DNA of 64,000 nt from Halodesulfovibrio sp. MK-HDV (GCF_009914765.1 NZ_WYDS01000005.1:62001-126000), one strand, 5' to 3'. Shown: positions 1-8,515, counted from the stretch's first letter. The notes: generated from the sequence alone by a model not told the origin. Program-made: numbers and translations.

Positions 1-963
1 ATGCCTGGTATAGACATGGTTCGTATGGTTAGCTCCGGTACTGAAGCTACCATGACAGCCTTACGTCTTGCTCGCGGTTACACAGGTCGTGACAAGTTCG
101 TTAAATTTATTGGTAACTACCACGGTCACGGTGATCCGTTCCTCGCAGCAGCAGGCTCCGGTTTCGCAGATCTTGCAATTCCGGGTACACCGGGTGTTCC
201 TGCCGGTACCGTTCAGGATACCTTGCTTGTTCCTTACAACGATCTTGAAGCAGTTCGTAAGCAGTTTGAAGCAAACGGCGACGAAATTTCCTGCATCATC
301 GTTGAGCCAATGGCTGGTAACATGGGTGTTATCCCTCCAGCAGAAGGTTTCCTCCAAGGTCTTCGTGACGTGTGTGACCAGTACGGCGCATTGCTTATCT
401 TCGACGAAGTAATCACCGGTTTCCGTCTCTCTTACGGTGGCGCACAGAAACGTTTCGGCGTTACTCCTGACCTCACCACTCTCGGTAAAATTATCGGCGG
501 CGGTATGCCAGTAGGCGCATACGGCGGCAAGCGTGAGATCATGGATCGCGTGGCACCAACCGGTAACATTTTCCAAGCAGGCACTAACTCCGGTAACCCG
601 GTTGTTATGGCAGCTGGTATTGCTACCCTGAAAGTGCTCCAGAATGCAGATTACGATGCACTCGAAGCCCGCGTTGCAGCGTTCGCTAAAGAACTGCACG
701 CAATCCTCGCTTCCAAAGGTGTGGACGTAACCTACAACACCATCGCATCCATGTTCACCATGTTCTTCACGAACGAAAAAGTGACACATTTTGAGCACTC
801 CAAAGCTTGTAATGCAAAAATGTACGCTTCTTTCTACCAGCAGATGCGCGCTCAAGGCATTTACCTTGCGTCCCTCGGTCTCGAGGCTGCAATGGTTTCC
901 TTCGCGCATACTGACGAACAGCTTGAGAAAGCTCTCGAAGCTGCTCGTAACGTGAAGTTTTAG
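1..963 (+). CDS. hemL: Glutamate-1-semialdehyde 2,1-aminomutase, 5'-truncated
   Basis: PLP enzyme converting glutamate-1-semialdehyde to 5-aminolevulinate in the C5 pathway of tetrapyrrole synthesis, in the cytoplasm. The visible 320 residues show the aminotransferase class III pattern: SSGTEA near residue 11, the DEVITGFR block at 135-142, and the PLP lysine at 163 in [11 protein letters not shown]. Family members are about 425 residues, so roughly 105 N-terminal residues lie before the window and the ATG at base 1 is probably internal. Downstream cobalamin genes use its product, uroporphyrinogen-derived tetrapyrrole, so the neighbourhood is coherent. The 3' end is followed by repeat-rich noncoding DNA. 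Identification is firm; the start is outside the window. Confidence 0.95.
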   Translation: MPGIDMVRMVSSGTEATMTALRLARGYTGRDKFVKFIGNYHGHGDPFLAAAGSGFADLAIPGTPGVPAGTVQDTLLVPYNDLEAVRKQFEANGDEISCIIVEPMAGNMGVIPPAEGFLQGLRDVCDQYGALLIFDEVITGFRLSYGGAQKRFGVTPDLTTLGKIIGGGMPVGAYGGKREIMDRVAPTGNIFQAGTNSGNPVVMAAGIATLKVLQNADYDALEARVAAFAKELHAILASKGVDVTYNTIASMFTMFFTNEKVTHFEHSKACNAKMYASFYQQMRAQGIYLASLGLEAAMVSFAHTDEQLEKALEAARNVKF

Positions 964-995
964 CTTTAATATTGCCTGCGGCGCTTGTTGAGTTT

Positions 996-1062
996 TGATG
1001 CCTCCGGCGGGCAAAGGGCCAGCCCCTTGCATCCCCGCGAGAGGAACGTCCTCTCGACTGCG
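996..1062. repeat. Fragment of the mosaic intergenic repeat family
   Basis: The segment carries GCCTCCGGCGG followed by GC-rich inverted stretches, as in the other family copies. It is short and lacks the terminator core, so it looks like a remnant. The 470-base gap between hemL and cbiG holds this fragment, a terminator and a longer repeat copy, and no convincing gene. Confidence 0.4.
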
Positions 1063-1204
1063 TTGACGTACAGGTGAGTTATTGACCGTAAACAATGATC
1101 AATAACTCCAAGCTAAAAATTAGGTTACTAACAATTACAGGCGCTGCTGCGTCGTGTTAAGTCTGAACAAAAAGGACTTTGTTAGTACGTTCGAGTATAT
1201 TACG

Positions 1205-1237
1205 AAGGGTGGAGTGTTCGTCGCTCCACCCTTTGTT
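1205..1237 (+). terminator. Rho-independent terminator
   Basis: Stem GGGTGGAG / CTCCACCC with a 9-base loop, followed by a short T tract. It sits between hemL and cbiG and probably ends hemL transcription. Confidence 0.65.
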
Positions 1238-1257
1238 GTGATAAGGTAGCGACCATG

Positions 1258-1377
1258 AAGCCGCGTGAGAGCATAAGCAACGTACGCGGGTCGCAATAAA
1301 AATCGCGGTCAAGGGGGCGTCCCCCTTGCGGGTGCAGGGCAGAGCCCTTGCCCGTCGGAGACCTGCCAGAGGCGTTA
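1258..1377. repeat. Mosaic intergenic repeat copy (B tail and C module)
   Basis: Starts with AAGCCGCGTGAGAG, the motif that follows the terminators at 19.05 and 33.75 kb. It continues into the GC-rich module (CCCCCTTGCGGGTGCAGGGC, then CGTCGGAGAC) also seen at 18.9, 27.1 and 38.0 kb. It is noncoding and ends about 55 bases before cbiG. Confidence 0.75.
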
Positions 1378-1432
1378 GTTTCCTCATGCCGAAGGCAAAC
1401 AAACATTCACACTGCAAAGGCATAACAACGCT

Positions 1433-2491
1433 ATGAACAACCTAGCCGTATACGCAGTCACCCCAAAGGGCGTGGCGCTTGCTCGCACCATTGCAGACGC
1501 GCTTGGTGGCAGTGTCTTTGTACCGACACGAATGGTCGACGCTGATTCGGCTGCGCAAGAGACAGGCTTTGAGAGCCTGCGAACATGCGTTGCCGAGGGC
1601 TTCAGCGACTTTTCTGCGCATGTTTTCATCACGGCTGCTGGCATTGCTGTTCGTGCTATTGCACCACATCTGGTGAGCAAGGACGTTGATCCTGCCGTTG
1701 TTGTAATGGATCAGAACGGGCGGCACGTTGTGAGTTTGCTTTCCGGTCACTTGGGCGGCGCGAATGATCTGGCTACGGTTGTGGCGCAGCTTGTTGGCGG
1801 CGTTGCTGTTATTACCACGGCCACTGACACGGAACAGCTGCCATCACTTGATCTGGTAGCTGTTGAAGCTGGCTGCACTATTCATAATATTGGTGCAGTA
1901 AAGCACGTTAACGGCGCTTTGCTTGCGGGTGAAAAAGTTGTTCTTGATGACCCTGCGGATGTGCTTGGGTTGAAGCATGGCGCGTTTGAAAAATATTTTT
2001 TGGCAGCAGAGCTGGTGCCGTTTTCGGAAGAAGACGCTCCAAGTGTAGTTGTTTCATGGCGTAGTGCAGAATTGCTCGAGCCGGAAGAAAAAACGTTGCT
2101 GCTGCATCCTAAAGTGCTGTGCGTAGGCGTTGGTTCTAAGCGTGGTGTTCCCAAGGATGCTGTTCTCGGACTTATTCGGGATACGTTTCAGAAACGGGAT
2201 CTAGCGCTTGAGAGTATTGCGTACTTGGCTTCGGTTGATGCCAAGGCGGACGAAGAGGGCATTATTGAAGCTGCTGAAGAGCTTGGTGTGCCTTTTGTAT
2301 CGTTCGCAGCAGATGTTCTTGATGGCGTGGATGTTCCAAATCCTTCCGATGCACCGAAGCGGGCTGTAGGCACTAAGAGTGTCGCTGAGGCCGCTGCGCT
2401 TCATTGCGCGTCGCTGAAGCATGGTGCGCGGTTGGTTGTAGAAAAAGAAAAGGGTGACGGCGTAACTTGCGCTGTCGCGTTGGAGATATAA
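1433..2491 (+). CDS. cbiG: Cobalt-precorrin 5A hydrolase
   Basis: CbiG opens the delta-lactone of cobalt-precorrin-5A and releases acetaldehyde in the anaerobic cobalamin pathway. The 352 residues have the CbiG layout: an N-terminal domain starting NLAVYAVTPKG, a central region with ITAAGIAVRAIAPHLVSKD and LLSGHLGGAND, and a C-terminal domain with LCVGVGSKRGV. The stop codon overlaps the ATG of the next gene (TAATG), so the two are translationally coupled. The other cobalamin genes in the window, cbiA and cbiC, are 46 kb away. I looked for a cobalamin riboswitch upstream and did not recognise one. Confidence 0.92.
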   Translation: MNNLAVYAVTPKGVALARTIADALGGSVFVPTRMVDADSAAQETGFESLRTCVAEGFSDFSAHVFITAAGIAVRAIAPHLVSKDVDPAVVVMDQNGRHVVSLLSGHLGGANDLATVVAQLVGGVAVITTATDTEQLPSLDLVAVEAGCTIHNIGAVKHVNGALLAGEKVVLDDPADVLGLKHGAFEKYFLAAELVPFSEEDAPSVVVSWRSAELLEPEEKTLLLHPKVLCVGVGSKRGVPKDAVLGLIRDTFQKRDLALESIAYLASVDAKADEEGIIEAAEELGVPFVSFAADVLDGVDVPNPSDAPKRAVGTKSVAEAAALHCASLKHGARLVVEKEKGDGVTCAVALEI

Positions 2492-3240
2492 TGGGTTCCT
2501 CTTTGAAAGTAGTCGGGCTTGGCCCCGGCGATAGTGCATTGCTAACGCCACAGGCGCAAAAAGCAATTGAAGATGCTGACGTCATTGTCGGATACACTTT
2601 GTACGTTGATCTGGTTCCGGATGCATTGAAAGAAGGCAAAGAACTTGTTTCAACAGGCATGATGGGCGAAATGGCTCGCTGTGAAAAAGCGATTGAAATT
2701 GCTTTGAGTGGCAAGGATACTGTTGTAGTCTGTTCAGGTGATCCAGGGATTTATGCTATGTCCGGCCTTATTTACGAATTGGCGGAAGAGCATCTTGATA
2801 CGCTTGAGATCGAAGTTGTGGCGGGAATTCCGGCACTGTCTGCGGCCTCTGCCTTGCTTGGCGCACCACTGATGCACGACTTTGCTGTGATCAGCCTTTC
2901 GGACTTGCTGACAGAATGGGAACTTATTGAGAAACGCTTGAAAGCTGCCGCTGAGGCAGATTTTGTGATAGTCTTATATAATCCGAAATCCAAACGCAGA
3001 AACTGGCAAATTGGTAAAGCGCTTGAGATTGTAGGAACCGTGCGGAGTGCAGATACTCCGGTGGGTTTGGTGAAGTCTGCCTATCGTAAGGAACAGGAAA
3101 CTATAGTGTTTTCTTTAAGTTCCTTTGACACCGACCAAGTAGATATGCTTTCTACAATAATAATAGGCAATTCCACAACACGAATGATAGGTGAAAACAT
3201 CGTAACTCCCCGTGGTTACCTGAAAAAGTACCGTAACTAA
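2491..3240 (+). CDS. cbiH: Precorrin-3B / cobalt-factor III C17-methyltransferase
   Basis: SAM-dependent methyltransferase that methylates C17 with ring contraction in corrin synthesis; called CobJ in the aerobic pathway and CbiH in the anaerobic one. The 249-residue protein shows the tetrapyrrole methylase fold: the N-terminal VVGLGPGD motif, a VVCSGDPGIYAM block near residue 80, and VLYNPKSKRR in the C-terminal half. I use the ATG at 2491, preceded by GGAG and overlapping the cbiG stop; a TTG eight codons upstream in frame is less likely. The pairing with cbiG favours the anaerobic name. Confidence 0.92.
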   Translation: MGSSLKVVGLGPGDSALLTPQAQKAIEDADVIVGYTLYVDLVPDALKEGKELVSTGMMGEMARCEKAIEIALSGKDTVVVCSGDPGIYAMSGLIYELAEEHLDTLEIEVVAGIPALSAASALLGAPLMHDFAVISLSDLLTEWELIEKRLKAAAEADFVIVLYNPKSKRRNWQIGKALEIVGTVRSADTPVGLVKSAYRKEQETIVFSLSSFDTDQVDMLSTIIIGNSTTRMIGENIVTPRGYLKKYRN

Positions 3241-3256
3241 CAACTTGGAAAACGCT

Positions 3257-3673
3257 ATGTTACATCGCTACCTTATTCCTTCCGTTCCATTGATTATTTC
3301 ACTTTTTTTTGCAGCTATCTGTATAGCTGCGGCTCAGGAAGCGCCTCAGGAGCCGGTTGTAATCGGGGTTCCTGCCGGGGCAAAGATCAAGAAGCCGAAG
3401 GTAGCGTTTCAGCATGCTAAACATGCTGCGTTACAGTGCGATGCGTGTCACCACATGCTGAAGGAAAATCCAGAGGTCTACTCTTGTTCATCTAAAGGCT
3501 GCCATGATCTTGGCAACCCGACTTCATCCAAAGAACGTAAGTCTATTCGTTATTTCCGAAACGCATTCCATATGAATAGTAAAGCCAGCTGTAACGGCTG
3601 TCATAAGTCCCTTAAGAAAGAGGGCAAGCCTGCAGGACCAACCTCTTGTAAGGGGTGCCATACTGTAAAATAA
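3257..3673 (+). CDS. Periplasmic tetraheme cytochrome c, class III-like
   Basis: Small electron carrier of the cytochrome c3 family, expected in the periplasm. The 138 residues begin with an export signal (hydrophobic residues 8-24, cleavage probably near AAAQE). Four covalent heme sites are visible: CDACH at 61-65, C-x4-CH at 77-83, CNGCH at 112-116 and CKGCH at 131-135. Extra histidines (53, 56, 66, 105) could be axial ligands. The fourth site is CxxCH, where the neighbouring cycA has C-x4-CH. It starts 16 bases after cbiH and may share its transcript; the ATG at 3257 is preceded by GGAA, and a TTG at 3245 is the alternative. Confidence 0.85.
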   Translation: MLHRYLIPSVPLIISLFFAAICIAAAQEAPQEPVVIGVPAGAKIKKPKVAFQHAKHAALQCDACHHMLKENPEVYSCSSKGCHDLGNPTSSKERKSIRYFRNAFHMNSKASCNGCHKSLKKEGKPAGPTSCKGCHTVK

Positions 3674-3728
3674 TGCAGTTTGGTTTGAGCAGACAAACAG
3701 TACACATTATATACCGTCAAGTTGCTGC

Positions 3729-3752
3729 ATATTCCCTGTTTTCAGGGAATAT
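3729..3752. other. Perfect 10-bp hairpin between the cytochrome genes
   Basis: ATATTCCCTG, four T, then CAGGGAATAT. No T tract follows, so it is not a standard terminator. It lies 56 bases after the first cytochrome and just upstream of the cycA promoter, so it could stabilise the upstream mRNA or bind a regulator. Confidence 0.45.
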
Positions 3753-3784
3753 CATGTGATTACTACTGAGTAGGTCGCGTTTGC

Positions 3785-3813
3785 TTGACAGTATAATAGA
3801 GGTACAATATAGC
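3785..3813 (+). promoter_or_regulatory. Probable sigma-70 promoter of cycA
   Basis: Consensus -35 TTGACA, a 17-base spacer and -10 TATAGC, about 45 bases upstream of the cycA start. A strong separate promoter suits an abundant cytochrome c3. Confidence 0.6.
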
Positions 3814-3859
3814 CTAATGTGAAAATCATAACATGCCTTGTGAAGGAGGTTGTACTGTC

Positions 3860-4258
3860 ATGAAAAGAGTAATGGTACTCGCTATGGCCGCAATACTTTG
3901 TGTTGCTTTTGCCATGGTTGCTTATGCTGTTGATGCCCCATCTGAACCAGTTAAGATGGACGCAACCAAGAAGCCGGTTATGTTTAACCACGCTACCCAC
4001 ACTGACTACAAATGTGGTGAATGTCACCATCCTGTAGATGGTAAAGAAAACTACAAAAAGTGTGCTACAGCAGGCTGCCACTCTGCTGCTAAAGCAGACA
4101 AAAGAAAAGCTGGTTCTTACTACAAAATTGTTCATAACAAAAAAGTTGGTAAATCCGGTATTGCAACCTGTGTTTCTTGTCACAAAAAAGTTGCTGGCAA
4201 AGACAAAGCTAAGAAAAAAGCTCTCACTGGTTGTAAAAAATCTAAATGTCACTCTTAG
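3860..4258 (+). CDS. cycA: Tetraheme cytochrome c3, type I
   Basis: Periplasmic electron carrier that in Desulfovibrio links hydrogenases and formate dehydrogenases to membrane complexes. The 132 residues match the family heme order exactly: CGECH (52-56), C-x4-CH (68-74), CVSCH (104-108) and C-x4-CH (125-131), ending TGCKKSKCHS. The motifs MDATKKPVMFNHATH and HPVDGKENYKKC are close to D. vulgaris cytochrome c3 as I recall it. A signal peptide covers residues 1-23, with cleavage near AYAVDA. The ATG at 3860 has a strong AAGGAGGT 9 bases upstream; earlier in-frame starts lack this. Own promoter and own terminator suggest a monocistronic gene. Confidence 0.95.
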   Translation: MKRVMVLAMAAILCVAFAMVAYAVDAPSEPVKMDATKKPVMFNHATHTDYKCGECHHPVDGKENYKKCATAGCHSAAKADKRKAGSYYKIVHNKKVGKSGIATCVSCHKKVAGKDKAKKKALTGCKKSKCHS

Positions 4259-4283
4259 AGGACATTTTTTGATGATGAGCGTA

Positions 4284-4310
4284 AAGACCGCCTAACGGCG
4301 GTCTTTTTTT
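4284..4310 (+). terminator. Rho-independent terminator of cycA
   Basis: Stem AAGACCGCC / GGCGGTCTT with loop TAAC and seven T, 25 bases after the cycA stop. Confidence 0.9.
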
Positions 4311-4741
4311 GTGGAGAATAGGCAGAAACAGTGATATTCCGCGCTGTACCTAATGAAACACACGTGCAGACCGATGAGATATGAGGTGTGTATGCTATGC
4401 AGCGATGTATATTGTTGCACTAATCTGCTCAGGGATACCTATACAAAAGCTGTAGTGTTCACTTTACTGCGCGATAATGACATTTGTGCGTGTTAGATAC
4501 TGTTTAGTATCGTAAGAAGAATGCAGCAAAAAATATCATGCATATAACGAAGCGCATGAAAGCATAAAAATAGGGTGATTCGCTGCTTTGCATAATGTCA
4601 GTAGCGCCATCGTACCTTGCTTTATGCAGTAATGTATGGTTAATTTCCTAAAATACTGTATGTTTTGATATGTTCATTTGCATACATCAATGCACGATAA
4701 ATTTGTGTTCAAAACTGCCTAACCGAATATGAAGGTGTGTC
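4311..4741. other. Noncoding gap before the acidic protein gene
   Basis: AT-rich stretch without a convincing reading frame or repeat. At 4698-4724 there is a weak sigma-28-like arrangement (TAAATTTG, 11 bases, GCCTAACC). The -35 fits well and the -10 poorly, so I do not call it a promoter. Confidence 0.4.
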
Positions 4742-7700
4742 ATGTCCGATAATACAAAGAATGGAATTATCGATCTAACAGAAATCGTAGAGATGGGGAC
4801 TCCGCCTGATCCGGCGCCCGCGCAAAGCATCCCTACCAGCCCAGCAGGCACTGTTGATTTTGAAAGCGAACTGGAAGACCTTTTCAGTAGCACCGATTTT
4901 TCAGAGTTTACGGACTCTACCGATTCTAGCTCGCAGCCAGCAGCGTCCGCGAATGCTGACATTTTTCCAGACACACCAGCAAGTACGCCAGCAGTTGAAG
5001 ATATTTTGGCAGACTTAGCGCCGGAGGTGGCGGCTTCACCCCCTGTGCAGGATATAGCTGCTGAAGCTGCTCCGTCTTTTGAGTCTGATTTAGATGCCTT
5101 ACTTGACTCCGCTGATTCGAAGGATTCTTCGGTCGGGTTTGATGCTGACTTTGAAGATCTGTTGAGTGAATTTTCAGATTCTCCGACTTCTTCAACTGCT
5201 CCTGCATATCAACCGGATTTTGAAGAGGATTTATCCTCAATGTCTTTGGGCTCTGCTGACCCTGAGCCTGTTGTCGCAGAACCTGCTCCGCAGCCTCAGG
5301 CAGTGGCTCCGGAACCAGTGCACGCAACAGAATCTAATATTGCAGATGTGAATGCTGCGGATGTTGACGACTTGTTTGCAGATTTGGACTTTGAATTAGG
5401 CGAAGCTCCGGCTGCACCAGCTGCTGAGGCTAAACCGGCACCAGTAGAAGCTCCACCTGTTGCTCCGGCAGAGCAAAGTGCTTTTGAAGAGGATGACCTC
5501 TTCGCAGGTTTTGATTTTGAACTGGACCCGATGGAATCTGCGCCGATAGAAGCCCCTGCACCACGGGCTGCTTCTTTCACCGCTGAAGAACCACAAGCCA
5601 GCGCAGATGATGATCTGTTTGCAGATTTGGGTTTAGAGTTTGATCTGGATGAACTGGACGCAAAGCCTGCGGCAGCTCCTCAGGTAAAAGCTCCAGAGAT
5701 GGAAGCTCCTGTGGCAGCACCGACTCCTGCACCAGCAACAGAATCCAACATTGCGGATGTTAATGCTTCGGATGTTGACGATCTTTTTTCAGACTTGGAC
5801 TTTGAGCTTGGTGAAATGCCGGGTGAATCTGTACCGGCCAGTGTGCCGGCAAGTACACCGGAGCCTGTAGCGCCTCCAGTTGCAGCTGCAAGTCCATCTC
5901 CTGTTGATAACACCTCGTTAGATGATCCATTTGATGTAGACGATATTTTAAGTGAGTTCAGCGATGATGTAACTCCTCAGCCAACTGCGGAAGCTGCGGA
6001 AGATTTTGATCTTGCTGATCTTGATGAATTACTCAGAGTTGATAACGAGCCTGCACAAGCGCCACGTACTGACTTAACACCTGCTGATGGAACCACTCTT
6101 GATTCTGAAGAAGTTGAGATGGACGACATTGGCTTCTTGTTGAGTGAATTCGACGATAATGGCGGCACACAGGCTGCTGCATCAGCGCCACAGCCACAGC
6201 CGGAACCAGTGTTTGCGCCGGAACCGCCTGTTGCTCCAGAATTTGCATTTGAACCGGCTGCACCAGTAGAACCTGTTGTTTCTGAAGTGGCAGAGCCTGC
6301 CGCTCCAGTTGATGGTTCCATGTTTGATGCAGAAATTGACGCACTTCTTGATGACTTGGAAATGGCATCTGTTGAGCCAATTGCACCTATTTCGCAGGAG
6401 CCATCAGCACCTGTTGCAGAACCAATCGTGGAGTCTGTTGCAGATCCAGTAATGGAGCCTGTGGCACCACAGTTTGCGCAGCCTGACGATAGCCTGTTTG
6501 ATGCAGTTTCTGATGACGCGGCATTGTCTGCTGAACCGGAAAGCCTTGACACACTGGAAGATGATTTTGATTTAGATGCATTGCTCGATAACGATCAGTC
6601 CGACGGTGAAGTTGCTCCGGAGTTTGCGACTCCAGAAATGGGCGCTGCCTTAGATGTAGAAGACGACCTTGGTGCAGAAATTGATGCTTTGCTTAACGAG
6701 GTTCCTCAAGAAGCACCTGCCGCTCCTGAAGTTCAGGCAGTTGCCGAAGAGATGTCTGAAGAGCAGAAGACCGCTTCTCCACTCGGTTCTGCTGATGAAT
6801 TTGAGTCCATTCTTGATGAACTGGATTCTCTTCTTGATGAACAGGAAGCACTCGAACCAGCTATGGAAGCCGCATCAGTCGATCCTGTTGATGAATTGCT
6901 TGCTACACCGGTTGAAGACGTTCTTCAGGACGATGCAGGGTTTGATTTCGACTCAGAACCTGAGCTTGATTTTGATCCTGAACCAATGGTTGATATGGTG
7001 CCGGAACCGGTAATGGAAGCTGCTCCTGTTGTGCCTTCTGCGCCTGAGTTCGCACCAGAACCAGTGGCTGCTGCACCTGTGTTTGAAGAAGCGGCAACCG
7101 TTGAACCAGATTTAGAAATGGAACTGGGACAGCTGACCGACCCGACTTCATTAGAAGAAGACTTAGACTCAACTCTTGATAGAATTTTAGGCGATGAACC
7201 TCTTTCCATGGAAGATGTTGTTGAAGAAGCACCACAGCAAGCTTCAGAACAGGCCGCAGAACCGGCAGCGTTCACGCATGACGATATTGATGCCTTATTG
7301 GCTGATTCTGAGATTTCAGAAGAGCCAGTAATGGAAATGCCAGTACCGGAAGAACCAGTCTTCGAAGCAGCTATGCCAGAAGATCTACTTACGGAAGAAC
7401 TGATTGCTGAAGAAGTTCAGCCTGAAGCTCCGGCGTTTGAAGAACCGGCATTTATGGAAGAAGCTCCGGTAGTGGAAGAACCAATGTTCGACGCGCCAGA
7501 AGCCATGGAATCAACAGGACTGGAGCAAGAAATGTTTGCTCAGGATAATGCTGTTGAGCCAGAACTTCCAGTAGAGCCTGCTGTTGAAGAGATGATGGCA
7601 GCACCAGATTTCGAGGACATCGCGGGTATCGCGGAAGAGCCTGTTGCTGAATTTGCTGCGGAGCAAGTTGTTCAGCAGGAAGAACCACAGGATTCTCTTG

Positions 7701-8416
7701 AAGAGCCGAATTCCGTTTCTGAGGCAATGGATGCCATGGAAGATGACATTCCATTGGTTGACCTTGAGCAGGAAGCAATGGCAGATCTTGAATCTCTTAC
7801 CGAGATTCAGCCTGAATCTCTTGATGCACCGGAAGAATTACTCGATTCTGTCGACATGACAGAGGAGGGTTTTGATGCTGGACTGAACATGGATGATATT
7901 AATGAGAATGCCTCTCCTGTGCCGCCTAATGCGAGCATAGAGGATCTCATGAGAGAATCCTCAGTGGATGCGCCTGAATTCTCCGATGCTTCAATGGAAA
8001 TGCTGGATACTATGCCGGCAGTAAGCTCAGCTATCCAGAATGATCCTGCGTATGATGTTCCGCCTGCTCCGGCTATGACTCCGGAAGAGTTTGCAGAGCT
8101 GACAGAACGCATTTACTATCTGGAAAGCACGTTACAGAATGTTATTGCTATGCAGGAATCTTTTGTTGCTCCAGAGCCACCGGCTGTGGAGAAAAAGGTA
8201 CTTGTGAAAGCAATCGACGAGGCTTTCAATATGGATGGTCCATTAATGGCGCGTGTCCTGAGCGCTGTTGAAGTTCGAACAGAAACTCTGATTGAATCTA
8301 TGGGCACCCGCATTGAAAGCCAGATAAAAGGGGCGATTGAACAGACTGCGGCGAAGTCCGCAGCACAAGTTATTCGTGAAGAGCTTCAAGCCTTACTGGC
8401 AGAAGACTTCACCTAG
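4742..8416 (+). CDS. Large acidic, repeat-bearing protein of unknown function
   Basis: I do not recognise the family. The 1224 residues are dominated by Asp, Glu, Ala and Pro with almost no aromatic core and no cysteine, signal peptide or membrane segment, so residues 1-1105 are probably disordered. Short hydrophobic-acidic motifs recur: SDLDALLDS (115), AEIDALLDDLE (530), DLDALLDND (610), AEIDALLNEV (646), HDDIDALLADSE (846), and DDLFADLDFEL-type boxes at 209, 251, 290 and 347. A 27-residue block starting ATESNIADVN occurs at 195-221 and 332-358. The last 115 residues differ in character: TPEEFAELTERIYYLESTL looks coiled-coil, followed by a basic-acidic helical tail ending LLAEDFT. The EIDALL motif resembles the CheY-binding peptide at the FliM N-terminus. 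That similarity is the only functional hint, and it is inference. The gene stands alone, with a separate terminator. Confidence 0.8.
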   Translation: MSDNTKNGIIDLTEIVEMGTPPDPAPAQSIPTSPAGTVDFESELEDLFSSTDFSEFTDSTDSSSQPAASANADIFPDTPASTPAVEDILADLAPEVAASPPVQDIAAEAAPSFESDLDALLDSADSKDSSVGFDADFEDLLSEFSDSPTSSTAPAYQPDFEEDLSSMSLGSADPEPVVAEPAPQPQAVAPEPVHATESNIADVNAADVDDLFADLDFELGEAPAAPAAEAKPAPVEAPPVAPAEQSAFEEDDLFAGFDFELDPMESAPIEAPAPRAASFTAEEPQASADDDLFADLGLEFDLDELDAKPAAAPQVKAPEMEAPVAAPTPAPATESNIADVNASDVDDLFSDLDFELGEMPGESVPASVPASTPEPVAPPVAAASPSPVDNTSLDDPFDVDDILSEFSDDVTPQPTAEAAEDFDLADLDELLRVDNEPAQAPRTDLTPADGTTLDSEEVEMDDIGFLLSEFDDNGGTQAAASAPQPQPEPVFAPEPPVAPEFAFEPAAPVEPVVSEVAEPAAPVDGSMFDAEIDALLDDLEMASVEPIAPISQEPSAPVAEPIVESVADPVMEPVAPQFAQPDDSLFDAVSDDAALSAEPESLDTLEDDFDLDALLDNDQSDGEVAPEFATPEMGAALDVEDDLGAEIDALLNEVPQEAPAAPEVQAVAEEMSEEQKTASPLGSADEFESILDELDSLLDEQEALEPAMEAASVDPVDELLATPVEDVLQDDAGFDFDSEPELDFDPEPMVDMVPEPVMEAAPVVPSAPEFAPEPVAAAPVFEEAATVEPDLEMELGQLTDPTSLEEDLDSTLDRILGDEPLSMEDVVEEAPQQASEQAAEPAAFTHDDIDALLADSEISEEPVMEMPVPEEPVFEAAMPEDLLTEELIAEEVQPEAPAFEEPAFMEEAPVVEEPMFDAPEAMESTGLEQEMFAQDNAVEPELPVEPAVEEMMAAPDFEDIAGIAEEPVAEFAAEQVVQQEEPQDSLEEPNSVSEAMDAMEDDIPLVDLEQEAMADLESLTEIQPESLDAPEELLDSVDMTEEGFDAGLNMDDINENASPVPPNASIEDLMRESSVDAPEFSDASMEMLDTMPAVSSAIQNDPAYDVPPAPAMTPEEFAELTERIYYLESTLQNVIAMQESFVAPEPPAVEKKVLVKAIDEAFNMDGPLMARVLSAVEVRTETLIESMGTRIESQIKGAIEQTAAKSAAQVIREELQALLAEDFT
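5324..5815 (+). repeat. Two copies of an 81-bp coding repeat (5324-5404 and 5735-5815)
   Basis: The copies encode 27 residues each, starting ATESNIADVN and ending DFELGE. They differ at only three residues (A/S, A/S within the boxes and close neighbours) but at many third codon positions. The protein sequence has therefore been conserved while synonymous sites drifted, which points to selection on the peptide. Confidence 0.8.
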
Positions 8417-8460
8417 GTAACAAAGCTGTAACGCGATTGTAACACAATTGTAACAATCGC
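8417..8460. repeat. Four 11-bp direct repeats (GTAAC + 6)
   Basis: GTAAC occurs at 8417, 8428, 8439 and 8450, exactly 11 bases apart. It starts on the base after the stop codon of the acidic protein gene. The second half also forms an inverted pair, GCGATTGT (8433-8440) with ACAATCGC (8453-8460). A one-helical-turn period suggests a site for a protein binding one DNA face, as in Pho boxes, or part of the gene's 3' hairpin structure. Confidence 0.6.
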
Positions 8461-8482
8461 CCAGTTGTTAATACGTACTACA

Positions 8483-8515
8483 AGAGGGCTGCGTGAATCG
8501 CAGCTCTCTTTTCTT
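8483..8515 (+). terminator. Rho-independent terminator
   Basis: Stem AGAGGGCTGCG / CGCAGCTCTCT with one mismatch, loop TGAAT, then a T-rich tract. It ends the acidic protein transcript. Confidence 0.7.

Noticed and set aside
1-3. ATG at the window start as the true start of hemL
   Set aside because: The protein would be about 105 residues shorter than the family and lack its N-terminal part; the gene is cut by the window.
61-1095. Long minus-strand frame opposite hemL
   Set aside because: It is antisense to a clearly identified gene, rich in Cys and His in an unnatural way, and resembles no protein.
964-1432. Cobalamin riboswitch upstream of cbiG
   Set aside because: I could not find the conserved B12-box pattern; the region is explained by a terminator and repeat modules.
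4698-4724. Sigma-28 promoter for the acidic protein gene
   Set aside because: Spacing is right and the -35 fits, but the -10 matches only 4 of 8 bases.
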